Below, in pieces: positions 51,992 to 64,000 of a stretch of DNA of 64,000 bases. A program made the position numbers and the translations under genes. Location of the stretch: contig JACVTC010000046.1 in assembly GCA_016946835.1 (NCBI GenBank), positions 369,501 through 433,500 on the forward strand, in the 5' to 3' direction. The notes under the pieces are model-generated. The model ran no database searches. It was not told the DNA's origin and worked only from the letters and a program-made list of their open reading frames with translations. Source of the stretch: Neocallimastix lanati (nom. inval.). Its lineage: Eukaryota; Neocallimastigomycota; Neocallimastigomycetes; Neocallimastigales; Neocallimastigaceae. Every line of letters begins with the position of its first letter. Position 1 is the stretch's first letter.

Positions 51992-53351
51992 ACTATTATT
52001 TTATTTTATTTTATGTTTTACCTTTTAATTGTTTAATTATTTAGTTATTTATTATAATCAAATATTTTATCAACTGAATTATTTTTGAAAAATCGTATTA
52101 TTATTTGTAATTTTGTTATTTCTATTAAATAAAAATAAGTAATATTATCATTTAATATTTGAATCTTAAAAAAATTATTGATGATATAAATAATTTAAAA
52201 GTGAAATATTATTTTATACGTATATTTTTTTATTTATTATTTTTTTTTTTTATTTACTCCTGTTTTTTCCTTTCTTTTCTTTTTTTTTTTTTTTTATTAA
52301 TTTCTATAACTTTAAAGAAAGGAGAGAAAAAAAAATAAAAAAAAAAAAGGAAAAAAAATTAATACATATAAAGTAATTAATGATAATTGAAATTGACAGG
52401 TTATTATTATTTCTTTTAAATAATCTTAGTTAAAAAATAAACTTTATATAATTAGTTAATATATTACTTATTAATAAGTTTATTTTATAAATAAATAATA
52501 CATGAACTAAATATTAAATTTATAAATAAATGAAAAAAAAAAAAAAAAAAAAAAAAAATATTTATATATGTATATATATATATACTAATATGTATGGCGT
52601 TAGTAAAAATAATAATAATAATAATATAATAATCTATTAAAAGTTAAAATTTCAATAAAATCTCATTGATATGTATATTTAATTAATGTACACTTAACAA
52701 TACAAATTTTAAATAAGATAATTTATATATAATATAATTAAATTATTAAATTTAGAGTAATTCAAAATAAATTTTTTATTTATTTTAAGCTTTAGAATTT
52801 TATGAAAAAAAAAAAATTTATTATATATAATTATTCAATAATTTGAATGAATTAAGATTTAAATTTCTAATTGAAAAATAAAAAAATTAATGAATCTTAA
52901 ACTTATATATATATACATATATTATATTTTTCAATATATATTAATTACTGATAATTACCTTTAACAGATATAATAATTATTTTTCCAATAATTTATATTA
53001 ATCAATGATAAATTTATTAATTAATCATTGATTTATTTTTTTTTCATCCCACAGATATAGATAAAATTTTAATATTTAATAAAATTTTAATTTTCCATAT
53101 GATTTTATAAGAAGCTGTCATATAATATAAGAATTGAAACTATAAAATATATAATTTATAAAAACGTGCATAAAATTTTTTTCATTAATTATATGTATAA
53201 CCAAATTTAGAATTGACTAGAAATAATTAAACAAGGCACACTTTCTATATTCTTTAAGTATATTCCAATTTATATCATTTTAATTTTATATTCATTCTAT
53301 TAATAATAAAGTAAATTATAAAAATAAGGAATTATTAAAAATAAAAGTTTT

Positions 53352-53394
<43 letters not shown>

Positions 53395-54205
53395 GATTTA
53401 TTTAATTATTAATTTATTTATTGTTTTTAATAAAATTTATAGTTAAGGAACTTGTATCTAATAATTTATAATAGATCATATTATATCAAGATCATCATTT
53501 TAAATAAATTTTTTTTTTTAACATTTAAATTAACATTTATTTAATATATACTAAAAGTTTATTATTAATATATAGAAAATTAAAATTTTTATTTTATTAT
53601 TTTTAATTACAACAAAAATAATAAAAAGGATTAACTTTAAAAAAAAAAAAAAAAAAAAAAGGATTAATTTAAAAAAAAAAAAATTATATTGAAAATTTTT
53701 ATAAAATGTATTAGGATTATAAAAAATTTTAATATAAATTACTTAAATCATTTTTATCATATTATAAATATTTTAATTATTATATATATATAAATTAATA
53801 TTATTTTTTTCTTTTTTTTATTTGATTTAATATTTTAAACATGTTTATTAATATTTATATAAAAATTTACACTTTTTCTCTTTTTTTTTTTTTTTTTTTA
53901 ATAAATATCATTAAAGAAAAATATTAAATATATGATTAAATATATATAAATTATATATATAAATAAATATATGCTTAAATAAATTAATGAATAATATAAA
54001 ATTTATAAAATAAATAGAAAATAAAAAATAAAAATGTAAAAATAAATAAAAATGAATATAATAATTTAGAAAAATAATTTATATATATTATTTAATAAAT
54101 ATTATCAAGTACAATTATATATATATTATTTGAGGTTATTATTTTATTTTATTTTTTATTTTTATTTTTATTATCATTGTAATTTTTTTTTTTTTTTTTT
54201 TTTTT
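51992..54205. other. Gene-free spacer of about 2.2 kb
   Basis: This lies upstream of the EMAP-like gene and downstream of MCM10. It is low-complexity A/T with T tracts (53354-53390, 53882-53899) and A tracts (52537-52558, 53639-53660). I see no open frame, RNA gene or repeat family. The right part of the 52-kb side presumably holds the EMAP-like promoter. Confidence 0.6.
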
Positions 54206-54284
54206 TTACTTATCTCCCTCTAAAATCTTTCGCTTTTTTTTCTATTAATTATTAAATAATTTAAAAATAATAATAATAATAATA

Positions 54285-54317
<33 letters not shown>

Positions 54318-54357
54318 TAATAATAATAAAAATAAAAATAATAATAATGATAATAAA

Positions 54358-54405
<48 letters not shown>

Positions 54406-55757
54406 TAAAAGATAAATAAAATAAAATAAAATATAAATGAAAATGAAAGAATGTTAGTAATTATGCTTATATTATATATATGTATATAAAGAAAGAAAAG
54501 AGAAAGAAAAAGAAAATTAACTTTATATTAAATAATAATAATAATAACAAAAGATTTGATTTGATTTGATTTAATTTGATTTGATTTACCTTCATTTCCA
54601 AAAATTTCTTAAAATGATTTTTTTCATCTTCCTCATTTTCATCATCACTTAAAAAACTAATTTTTATTTCTCTCTTATTACTTTCATTATTAGAGATTGA
54701 TGTTAATTTTTTCGAAACATTTTTATCTTCCTCATCATCAAATTCTAATATAAATTCTTTTTCTTTTTTAATATTATTTTCTAATTTTGATTTGGAAGTA
54801 TTAATATCATTTTTTATTATTTTTTTTACTGGAGCTCGAATACCCATTTTTAGCAATGCCTCAGGAGGATGTATATTTAATAATTTTTCTTCTCTTTTCT
54901 TGTCTTTAATAAAATTTGAAATAATAATAATAATAATTAATTAAAAAAGTGAAATAATATATATGTAAGATTATATAAAATATATACATTAATAATTTAA
55001 TAATTTTTAATTTTTAATAGTATATTATTTATTTATTTATTTATTTATTATTTATTATTTATTATTTATTATTTATTATTTATTATTTATTGATGATAAT
55101 AGATATATTTACCTAAAGTTCTATTTGCCTCTTTAATTTTTGAACTAATTCCAATTTTTTTCAAAAGGTTAATACCGTAACTATTATTCTGTTTTAATTT
55201 TTTTCTGTAATAAATTTGTGTTTATTCAAAAATTATTTTATATATTATTATATATATAAAATATATATTAATAAATTCATTTTATATATTAATCATTATT
55301 TATTATTTATTATTTATTATTTATTTATTATTTATTTATTTATTATATATTATTTATAAAATACTTACAAAAAATTTTTATCTTCTTCTGTTATTACGGG
55401 TTTTTTATCATTTTTACTATACTGACTTAATTTCACTTTTCCATTATATGTACTAACAGTACTTTCATTAAATTGATAAGTTCCACCCATGTTCTTTCTG
55501 TAAGAATTTTGATTACTCTGTTCCATTGTAAAACCGAAATTTCTTTATTTGTATAATTAATATTAATCAATAAAACTTTTATAATAATATATATATATAT
55601 ATATATAAACAATAAATAAATAAATAAATAAAATTATTTACCCGTTCGCAAATTCTTGTCTTCGATTTCTAAATTCTTTATATTTAGAAATAGTATGATA
55701 TTCACAGGTATCACCTTCTCTCCTATTATTAAATTATTATTATAATATTATTATTAT

Positions 55758-55792
<35 letters not shown>

Positions 55793-55865
55793 ATATTTGA
55801 TCAATATTTATTAAAGAAAATTAAAAAAAAAAATTATTTTAATTGAAAAGAATTTAAATATTACA

Positions 55866-55913
<48 letters not shown>

Positions 55914-56170
55914 TAAATAAATTAATAAAATTAACCTGTCTAAAGGAATAGTACATGGTTTTCCATTTTTTTTCTTTGCCTTACAATAACAAAAATCAAC
56001 TGAATTACCAAGGGTATATAATTGAGATTCTTTAACAATATTTAAGGCAACACTTGATTTAACCTTTTAATATAAATATTAATAAATTATTATATATTTA
56101 TCATATATATTTAATAATATTAAGTTTTAATAAAATAATATTATTACGATTATTATTATTAGTACTATAA

Positions 56171-56214
<44 letters not shown>

Positions 56215-57483
56215 TGAATAATATTAATTATTTTTATATTATATCATATTATTATATATTCTTTATTACCTCTGTTGGAATGGCTGTCTCAGCACAGCAT
56301 ACTGCTAAAACTTGACCAATTTTTTTATCTTTTATTTTCTCTATATTTTTTCCAAATAAAAATACATTTGTAATGGTATCTCTTAAATTTCCTATTTGAA
56401 TCATCGCATAATTATCGCCTTTTTGTGTTTTTTCTAAACCTGTTTTACCAACCATAACTCCAGTAGTATACCATCTTCCGGCTTCATCTCTTCTTTTTAT
56501 TAAATGTAACGGAATATATGGGATACTAAATAGTTTTTTTTCTAATAAACTATATTGTTTAGGTTCAACTCTATTCATTATTGTTTTTGTTATTGTTAAA
56601 TTAGCAATATTTTTAAATAATGAAAATAAAAATTGATTTTATTTAATATTTTATATTAAATAATTTTTAATTTTATTAATATATAAGAAATTTTATGAAA
56701 TTTTATGAAATTTTATGAAATTTTATGAAATTTTATGAAATTTTTAAATTAATAAATAAAAAAAAATTTCATTTTATTAATATATATGTATAAAATAAAT
56801 AAATAAATAAAAACCTTATTCTAAGTCTTGATTTCTTTTCTATTATAATTACTGAATTATTATTTTCAATCTTTTCAATACCTTATTAAATGAAATATAT
56901 AAAAATTAATTAAAATTTGAAGATGATTTTAAAAATGAAATGATTTAAAGATATATATATACATGAATTTTCGTAATATATATTTTAAATTATGAGTTAA
57001 AATAATTAAATTTTATTAAATACTTTTAGAATTAAAATTATCTGAGGTATCATTTTTAGAATGGGTATATGGAAAGTAAGCATTTTGAATAAATTGAACG
57101 GCAGGTGAATCATTTTTTTCAACAACAATATTTGTAAAATTTTTAACTTGGTTTATATTATTCGAATTAAAATTATTCTGACTATTATAATTAGTTGAGG
57201 TACTGGTATGAAATGGTTTTGCTATATTTTTTTCTATGCTATGATTACTAATTGGCATTGTAGATATATCAAATTTTGAATCTTTTTCTGATTTTATTAT
57301 ATTTTCCATAGTTTTTATATTGAACGGATTACCAACAACAATACCAAGTAAAGGTAGACCCACATCAGTTTCTTTACAATAAATGTGAGTTGGGGTATCA
57401 ACTCTACTCCATTTTCTTAATTCAAGTTTTAGCTCATATTCAAGCTTATCATCCCCTACTAATGTTCTCTGTTGCCTTTCCAT
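54206..57483 (-). CDS. MCM10: MCM10 replication initiation factor
   Basis: MCM10 binds CMG helicase, DNA and polymerase alpha and activates origins. Exons I can place: 57483-57024, 56881-56815, 56570-56270, 56063-55936, a start near 55734, further short exons to 54856-54583, and a terminal exon 54241-54206. Exon 2 ends in SRLRIR, the family's G/S-LRIR motif. Exons 3-4 form the OB fold, with GRWYTTGVMVGKTGLEK and NVFLFGKNIEKIKDKKIGQV. The zinc finger follows: FCYCKAKKKNGKPC, then DTCEYHTISKYKEFR, a CCCH-type set. The ATG at 56578 lies inside an intron and is not the start. The C-terminus is acidic and ends in a basic KKKRKILEGDK, a likely nuclear signal. The protein is shorter than animal MCM10 and the metazoan C-terminal zinc module is not seen. 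Confidence 0.92.
56691..56740. repeat. Five exact copies of a 10-bp unit (TTTTATGAAA)
   Basis: Perfect tandem array of five decamers inside the second intron of MCM10. Confidence 0.97.
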
Positions 57484-58094
57484 TTTTTATTTTTTTTTCT
57501 CTTCGAATTATTATTTTTTTTTTAAATATTAGAAATACTTTATATAATACTTTTTTTTTAAATATTAATAATACTATATTATAATTTCTAAATAATAATG
57601 AAATTTTATAATTATTAATTAAAATTTTTCATATACATATACATATATTATTTTTCATTTTAATTGACTTTTAATTATAACACAAAAATGAAAAAAAAAA
57701 AAAAAAAAAAAAAAATAGTATATATGTATATTTAATTAATTTTAATCACATTTAAAAAAATTTTTTACCAATAAATAGACACAAAAAAAAAAATTTTATT
57801 ACCAATAAATTTACAATAAAAAAAATAAAACATAAAAAACTTAAAAATTAATTTTATTTGTAATTGTTTTAAAAAACATATTGTTATATATTTAATGTAA
57901 AAGCCACAATATATAAGCTGGGATTAACGAGAGGGGAGAGTAATAATAAGTCTAAGGTATTCATTTGATTCTTTGCCATACCATTTCGCCGCTGACACGA
58001 ACTTCTCTCTAAACAAGGTTTCATATGAAAGACATTCCCTATATCGGCTTCATTTCATTAATCTCTTGAACCATAATCAAAGGAGGAAATAAAT
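57484..58094. other. Spacer upstream of MCM10, with a coding-like patch
   Basis: The first 400 bp are A/T-rich and should include the MCM10 promoter. From about 57905 to 58085 the composition is clearly less AT-biased. On the minus strand there is a broken but coding-looking peptide around EKFVSAAKWYGKESNEYLRL that ends in a stop. I cannot assign it; it may be an eroded gene or part of the repeat unit that follows. Confidence 0.4.
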
Positions 58095-58612
58095 GACATT
58101 TATCCATTTACAAACTATACTTATTGATTACAATTGATTACAAAGTATTAAAGAAGTTATAATTATTGAACTTCTTTCATTAATATTTTAATATGAGAAA
58201 ATTCAAATATAAAAAATCCTTTTAGAAATTTGAATTTTAGGATGGAATAAGTATCATAAAATAAAGAACATAAAATACTAAAGGAAGGTTAATTAATTCC
58301 TTGCGATGAATATTAAAAATCATATTTATTTTGGAAATATAGCCTAAATAAAAAAAAAAAAAATATGTCAAAATTAAAGTGTAAGAAGAAATTAACTGAA
58401 ATAACGAATTTTAATAAATTATGAAACAATTTACGATATTTACTAATATGTTTAAATGACTAGAATAATATAATTAACTATAAATATAAACAATCTTAAT
58501 ACCTCAAGATTATGATTTATTAAGTACAAGCCACAGTGATATAATATAAAACCGTTTTAGAATAATTTAAATGTAGTAACTCTTTATTATAAAATTTATT
58601 AATAACGTTAAT
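58095..58612 (+). repeat. Dispersed non-coding repeat, copy B
   Basis: Same-orientation relative of copy A at 14.9-16.1 kb. The block at 58095-58347 matches about 15875-16130 and the block at about 58520-58612 matches about 14885-14985, so the two blocks occur in reversed order. No open frame. The blocks share short exact runs but are diverged overall. Confidence 0.6.
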
Positions 58613-59156
58613 AATAAATAATTATTACTGGAAAGAGTCAGGAATTTATAATTATCAATTATCTATTACCTATTGTCTATTACTTTTTATTTATTATTTT
58701 TTTTATTTCTATTATTGTTTTTAAAATAAATTTTCATGTAATAAATATATGTATTTTTAACTAAATATTAAAAAATAAAATATAATAAAATAAATAAAAA
58801 TTAAAATTAAAAATAATAATAATAATAATAAAAAAACTATGTTAACAAGTTTTATAAATTATTATCCAAATTTATTGCCGAAAAATAAATGACTAGATAA
58901 ATATTGAAATAGATATATTTACAAATTGATTAATATAATTATTTTCCAATTTTTTTTTTAAAGCAATGTATATTGTTACAAAATTTTAAATATATGTATA
59001 TTTATTTTTTAATATTAAATATTAAAATTTTAAAAAAATATATATACAAATAGACATATTTTAACAAAAAATAAATAAATTAAAATATAAAAAAACTAAA
59101 TTTTTTAATTAAAATTTATTTTATTATAAATTAATGATTGTTTATTTATTATATGA

Positions 59157-59187
<31 letters not shown>

Positions 59188-59789
59188 CTATTTATATATA
59201 TATATGTATTTTCTTATATTGTGATTATTACATAGGTATTTGATATTATTTATGAATTAAATTATGAAAAAAAATGTTTTGTTATATTCTTTATATGTCT
59301 TTTTTTGATATATAATTTAGTATATATTTCATTTACATTTCCTATATAACCTTTTTGGAGGTTAAAAGCATTTGTACAAAAAAATTTAAATTAATTTACA
59401 ATAAAGATATTATATAAAATTTTTTTAATAAAAATTTTTTTTTCTCTTTAAAATTTTTTCTTTAAAAAAAAAAAAATTATTTTATGAATTTAAATATTAT
59501 TAAAATATATTTACTAATAATATTAAATATTAAATATTATATATATAATATTTATATTTTTTTTAATAAATATACTACAATTATTTTGTTATGTCATTTA
59601 TATTATATATCTAAAGTACTATATATTTAAGAAATTTAAAAATATAATCATTTCTTTTGAGTGAATAAATAGATAAATATATAAGGCTCTTTTATTTTAT
59701 TTCTTTTCTTTATTAAGTTCATTTAATCATTGATGAATTTATCATTTTTTTATAATATTTTGATATTTAGATAAACTATGATAAATTTA
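58613..59789. other. Gene-free AT-rich spacer
   Basis: Low-complexity A/T with a T tract at about 59159-59187. No gene, RNA or repeat family recognised. Confidence 0.55.
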
Positions 59790-61024
59790 CTATTGATTTT
59801 GTTCTTTAGGTGAAGATAAAATACTGTAACTACTGTTATTGTTATTATTATTTATTTCATTTATAGTAGAATTATTAGCATTACTGGATTTGGAGGAATT
59901 TGAAATGCTCGATATTATTGAATTGGGTTTAAAATGTTGACTTACATTTTTTACTCCTTTTGACATTTTTTTGAATAAGCCATGAGATTCTTGAAGAAAA
60001 CGGTTATTCGAAAGTCTTTGAGGTGCTTTTTTACTAGGTATAATTGTATCTGGTAGTGGTTCAACAGCTTTCATATTTATATCATCTTCATCATCTTTAT
60101 TCATTTCATTTTCCTCTATATCACCGTTAGGTCCTTTGGCATTATTTATATGAATCAAAGGAATTGGTAAATTATCTTCAGATTTTTTTATAATTTCTTC
60201 TTTTAACGCAAGAGATTTTTGCCTTGGTTCAATTGCTGAATCGCCTAAAGCTAAAAAGCTAATTCTATTATCATAACCGTATTGTAGTTGTTGTTGAGCA
60301 TCATACTCCATTATATTTTGATTTTGGTTAATATATCCATTATTATAATCCATATTGATAACCATAGAATTTTGTACTTGAAATGAATGCATTTGTGGAT
60401 AGGATTGACTGTGTTTACTTAAGAGACTTGGAGAAATCGCTGGCAAAGGTTTATTTTGATCATATATAACCCTTTCCTGAATTGGTTGATTATCATTTGA
60501 ACGATTTTTAAGTTTTACAAGTGTTAACGAAAAAATACATATTATAATAATACTAAATACCGCTATTATAAGTTGAGTTTGACCATCTGAAAAACTATTC
60601 TTATGGTCGTTATATACATTAGCCTGATCTGCTTTTTCTGCAATAGCTGTTTCATAAATTGCATCTTCAGCTAAAATATATAATTATATAAAAATTAAAA
60701 AGTTTAATATTTAATTAAAATTTTTTATAATTTATAGCTATTTTATATGATAAACTTACTTATATATGCTATTGTATCATTACTTTTTGATTCTTGATTG
60801 ATATTGTTATTTAAAGAGGAAGAATTTACAACAGCATCATTTATTACACCGTTATTGAAGTTTCCATTACTTATTTTATTTTCGTTAATTTGATTAGCGT
60901 TATATGCATTATCACTTTTATTTGGAGGTGGAGGTGGAGGTACTTGCATCAAAGTTTGGGTTGCTGAATGAGTAGTTGTTACTGGAATCCTTTTATAATC
61001 AATTGATGAAGGATAATAATTCAT
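59790..61024 (-). CDS. Single-pass membrane protein with proline-rich N-terminus and long disordered tail
   Basis: Two exons (61024-60760 and 60670-59790) joined in phase encode 381 residues. The N-terminal part has a polyproline run (MQVPPPPPPNK) and is otherwise Asn/Ser-rich. There is no cleavable signal peptide at the chosen start. One strong membrane segment follows (QLIIAVFSIIIICIFSLTLV), then a basic KLKNR stop-transfer. The remaining roughly 250 residues are predicted disordered, with Gln/Asn, Ser and acidic stretches and a basic patch around SHGLFKKMSKGVKNVSQHFK. Positive charges after the segment suggest the long tail is cytosolic. I do not recognise a family; a wall-sensor or adaptor role would be a guess. 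Confidence 0.65.
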
Positions 61025-63152
61025 ATTACTTTTTATTAATTATTCTTTAAAAGTTTTATCGTATAAAAATATAAGTATATTATATGAATTTTATAGATAT
61101 ATTTAATTTAAATTATTTTCTTTATTGTTTTTGTAATTTTATTTATTTTTTGATTCTTTGTTATTTCATAATATTTATAAATATATAAATTGTTTTTTCG
61201 GAAATATTTAAAAATTCATTTATTTTAAATACTTTAAACGTAATCTTTTTATTTGGATTATTTATTTATGATTTTAAATAAGATTTTTTAAAATATTTTC
61301 AATTGTTTTATTTTAATTTTTTTATTTTTATATTTTTTCTTTTCTTTTTTTTTTTTTTTATATTTTGATTTTGATTGATTTAATTTTTATCTTTATAAAA
61401 TAATATGAAAGGAATTTTCTATTTTTACTTCGAATTTATAATTATTATTAATTTCTATATAATTTTCAAATACTCTATAAACTGAAACTTTTAATTTATT
61501 TTTTTTTCTATAAAATATTCAATATAAACAATAATTATAAGTTTTATATTGAATTTTAATTTTTCTCTCTTAAAAAAAATAATACCTCAATATAAAATTC
61601 TATAATAAATATAAATCAATTAATAAATAATAATAAAAAAAAATATTTATAATAAAAAAAATAAAAAAACAAAAAATATTATTTTTTCTCTATTTACTTT
61701 CTTTATATTGTTGTAATAATATTTTAATAAACTAAATAATAATAAATATTATTTATACTTATTGGTTTTCTAATTAATTAAATACCGTTTAATATATATA
61801 AAAAACAAAAAGTAATAAATAGTACATAATACTTTAGAACATCAGCATAACTACTATTAATGTTAATAAAAATATAATCATTTATATTATTTAATATCCA
61901 ATTATATTAATAAATATATTCTGTTCAATAAACTAAAAATAATTAATTAATAAATATATTATATTTATATATATGAAATTAATATTGATATTATGTACCT
62001 ATTTAAATGTTAAATAATAATATTATCAATATATTGTAATATATTGTAATATATTTGAACTTTTTTAAAAACACTTCAATATATAATAATCTAACCATTA
62101 TTATATGGATAAAAATAATAATATATAAAATTCGATATCTATATAAATTATATTAAATAATAAATTGAAGAGAATTGTTTATATATGAATTAATATTAAA
62201 ACCTTAATTGATAGCCAATATCAGAAATACCTTTAATTAAAATTCATAGCATATTACACAAAAATTAATTAATATGTATTATTTTTAATTATTTTTCTTC
62301 AGTAATGTTTTATAGCATTTTCCAAAATTTAATTTATTTCTTTATCTTTATTTGGTTAAAAAAAAAAGAGTTAAGAATCATAAAATTTAAATATCAATTG
62401 TGAATATTCAATAAAATATATTATAATATATTATAATATATTACTATATATATAATTAATATATATGACATACAACCAAATAAAAAAAATTACTATTTAT
62501 GATATATAAATAAAAATTTATATATTATTGTATTTATTTATTTTTTATTTAAAAAGTACTTATATTTGTAAAAATCAAAACAATAGTGACATTCTTTTTT
62601 CTTATTGAAATAAACTTTTTTTTAAAGAAAAAATTTTTTAGCATATATGAATAAATAAATATTAACAATATAAATAATTAATTAATAAATAAATAAATAG
62701 ATGAAACTCTTTTAAATAAATGTCAATAGAATAATAAAGATATCATATATTTATATTATATATCAATATTTAAATTACTTTTTATATAGAATATATTCAT
62801 CAATAATTTAATTTATAATTTGATATTTACTATAATTTGATTTTATTATTAATTTATTATTAATTTATTTTATATAATATAATAATATTTTATTTTTTAA
62901 AATATAAGACATATATTTATTATGTCATGTATATAATTTATATAAGATTTATATATATTTATAAGATTTAGATTTTACCATTTATTAATAAGATTTACAT
63001 ATATTTATTAGTTCGTCAATTTACATTTATTAATAAGTATAATTAAAAGTTTTTTTCTAATAAATACTTAAAAACCATTTTATTTTCAAACAGAATCTAT
63101 TTATTTTTTTAAAAACCTTTTTTTTTTATGCTTTATTTTATATATTTAATAT

Positions 63153-63183
<31 letters not shown>

Positions 63184-64000
63184 TAATTTTAAATATTAAT
63201 ATTATTATTGATATGAAATGCAACTTAACATTAATAAATGTATTATTATGATATAAAACAAATAGGTTTAGTAACATATTTGTATATTTAATAATTATTA
63301 AATATAATAGTTTTAATAATAATTTCTTATTTGAATTATATATTAATATATATTCTATTATATATTAATTAGAAAAGTTGATTTATTTTATATATTTTAT
63401 TATAATTTAATAGATTTAATAATTTTATTATAATTAATAGTTATTATATATTATATAGTATATTATAATTAAATATGTATATATAGTTGATATTATTAAT
63501 ATTATTAGTTATACTATCTATATATTATTATTTTATATTTAGTTTATTAATAAACTATATAATTTTTATATGTAACTAATCCTAATAGTAATAACGATCC
63601 ATCCCATAATTATTAAACGAAGACTAATTTTTGGTTATTTTTCTAGGATAAGAAAATATTAATATTAATAAAAAGATAATAATACTAGTAAAAATTAATA
63701 CCACATAAAAGTTCAGAATATCTATTATAATATCATGTGTAATATTTATGAATGGTCATGTAAATATATTAATGAAACAAAATCATAGACTTTATACGAT
63801 ATAAGATCTTTTTACTTTAATAAACAAGTCTATTTAAAATTTAATGAGTTTTCCATCTACAATTAAGAGTTTCATTTGATTAATGAATTTATAAATAAAA
63901 GAACATTTAATATAGGTAAAAGAACATCTAATAGGTAACAATACTAAACATCCAGCGACGATAATATCTGAGATATGATAGTTTGAAATTAGTGGACTTA
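61025..64000. other. Gene-free AT-rich region to the right edge
   Basis: About 3 kb with no supported gene. From about 63580 onward the sequence becomes less AT-biased and loses homopolymers, much like the repeat-bearing spacers at 15 kb and 58 kb, so it may be the beginning of another old element continuing outside the window. An A tract lies at 63160-63182. Confidence 0.5.

Noticed and set aside
56571-56578. ATG at 56578 as an independent MCM10-like gene start
   Set aside because: The ATG lies in the intron just before an ATAG acceptor. Splicing to the upstream exon restores the conserved LRIR motif and the split Arg codon.

Overview
The window looks like nuclear DNA of an anaerobic gut fungus (Neocallimastigomycota). 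Four things suggest this: extreme AT richness with long A/T homopolymers and AAT-type microsatellites in nearly every intron and spacer; genes cut into many short exons by small AT-rich introns; flagellum/cilium-linked proteins (CIBAR1/FAM92-like, MORN, EMAP-like) that fit a zoosporic fungus; and a decayed pyruvate formate-lyase copy, an enzyme typical of hydrogenosome-bearing anaerobic fungi. The lineage call is an inference. Gene models were built by hand from reading frames, GT-AG signals, intron phase and remembered protein families. No search was run.

Layout. 1-7.6 kb is gene dense: the 5' part of ERB1/BOP1 (minus), then FANCL (plus), a CIBAR1/FAM92-like BAR protein (plus) and nascent-polypeptide-associated complex alpha (minus). 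8.5-14.1 kb is a complete kinesin-5 (minus) with motor, stalk and BimC box; one of its introns carries textbook U12 (AT-AC) signals. 14.1-20.2 kb is a gene-poor graveyard: a dispersed non-coding repeat, a 120-bp island of about 59% GC, a decayed partial copy of the coiled-coil gene at 30 kb, and a pyruvate formate-lyase pseudogene. 20.2-25.9 kb holds two divergently oriented PNS1/CTL (SLC44-like) membrane proteins, one apparently fused to an N-terminal Pmp3 domain. 26-29.7 kb is spacer with two small eroded gene remnants and a very long TAA microsatellite. 29.8-35.8 kb is an 1808-residue coiled-coil scaffold (minus). 37.3-42.3 kb is a TONSL-like TPR/acidic/ubiquitin-like protein (plus). 42.9-45.9 kb has a Cys-rich type I membrane protein (minus) and a MORN-repeat protein (plus). 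46.6-52.0 kb is an EMAP-like WD40 protein with an N-terminal C2 domain (minus). 54.2-57.5 kb is MCM10 (minus). 57.5-59.8 kb carries a second copy of the dispersed repeat. 59.8-61.0 kb is a single-pass membrane protein (minus). The last 3 kb is AT-rich spacer with no gene that I can support.

Functionally the window mixes ribosome biogenesis (ERB1), protein targeting (NAC), mitosis (kinesin-5, EMAP-like), replication and repair (FANCL, TONSL-like, MCM10), flagellar or membrane-shaping proteins, and transporters. There is no operon logic. The points most worth a second look are the U12-type intron, the Pmp3-PNS1 and C2-EMAP architectures, the TONSL homologue lacking ankyrin and LRR parts, the micro-exons, and the isolated GC-rich island.
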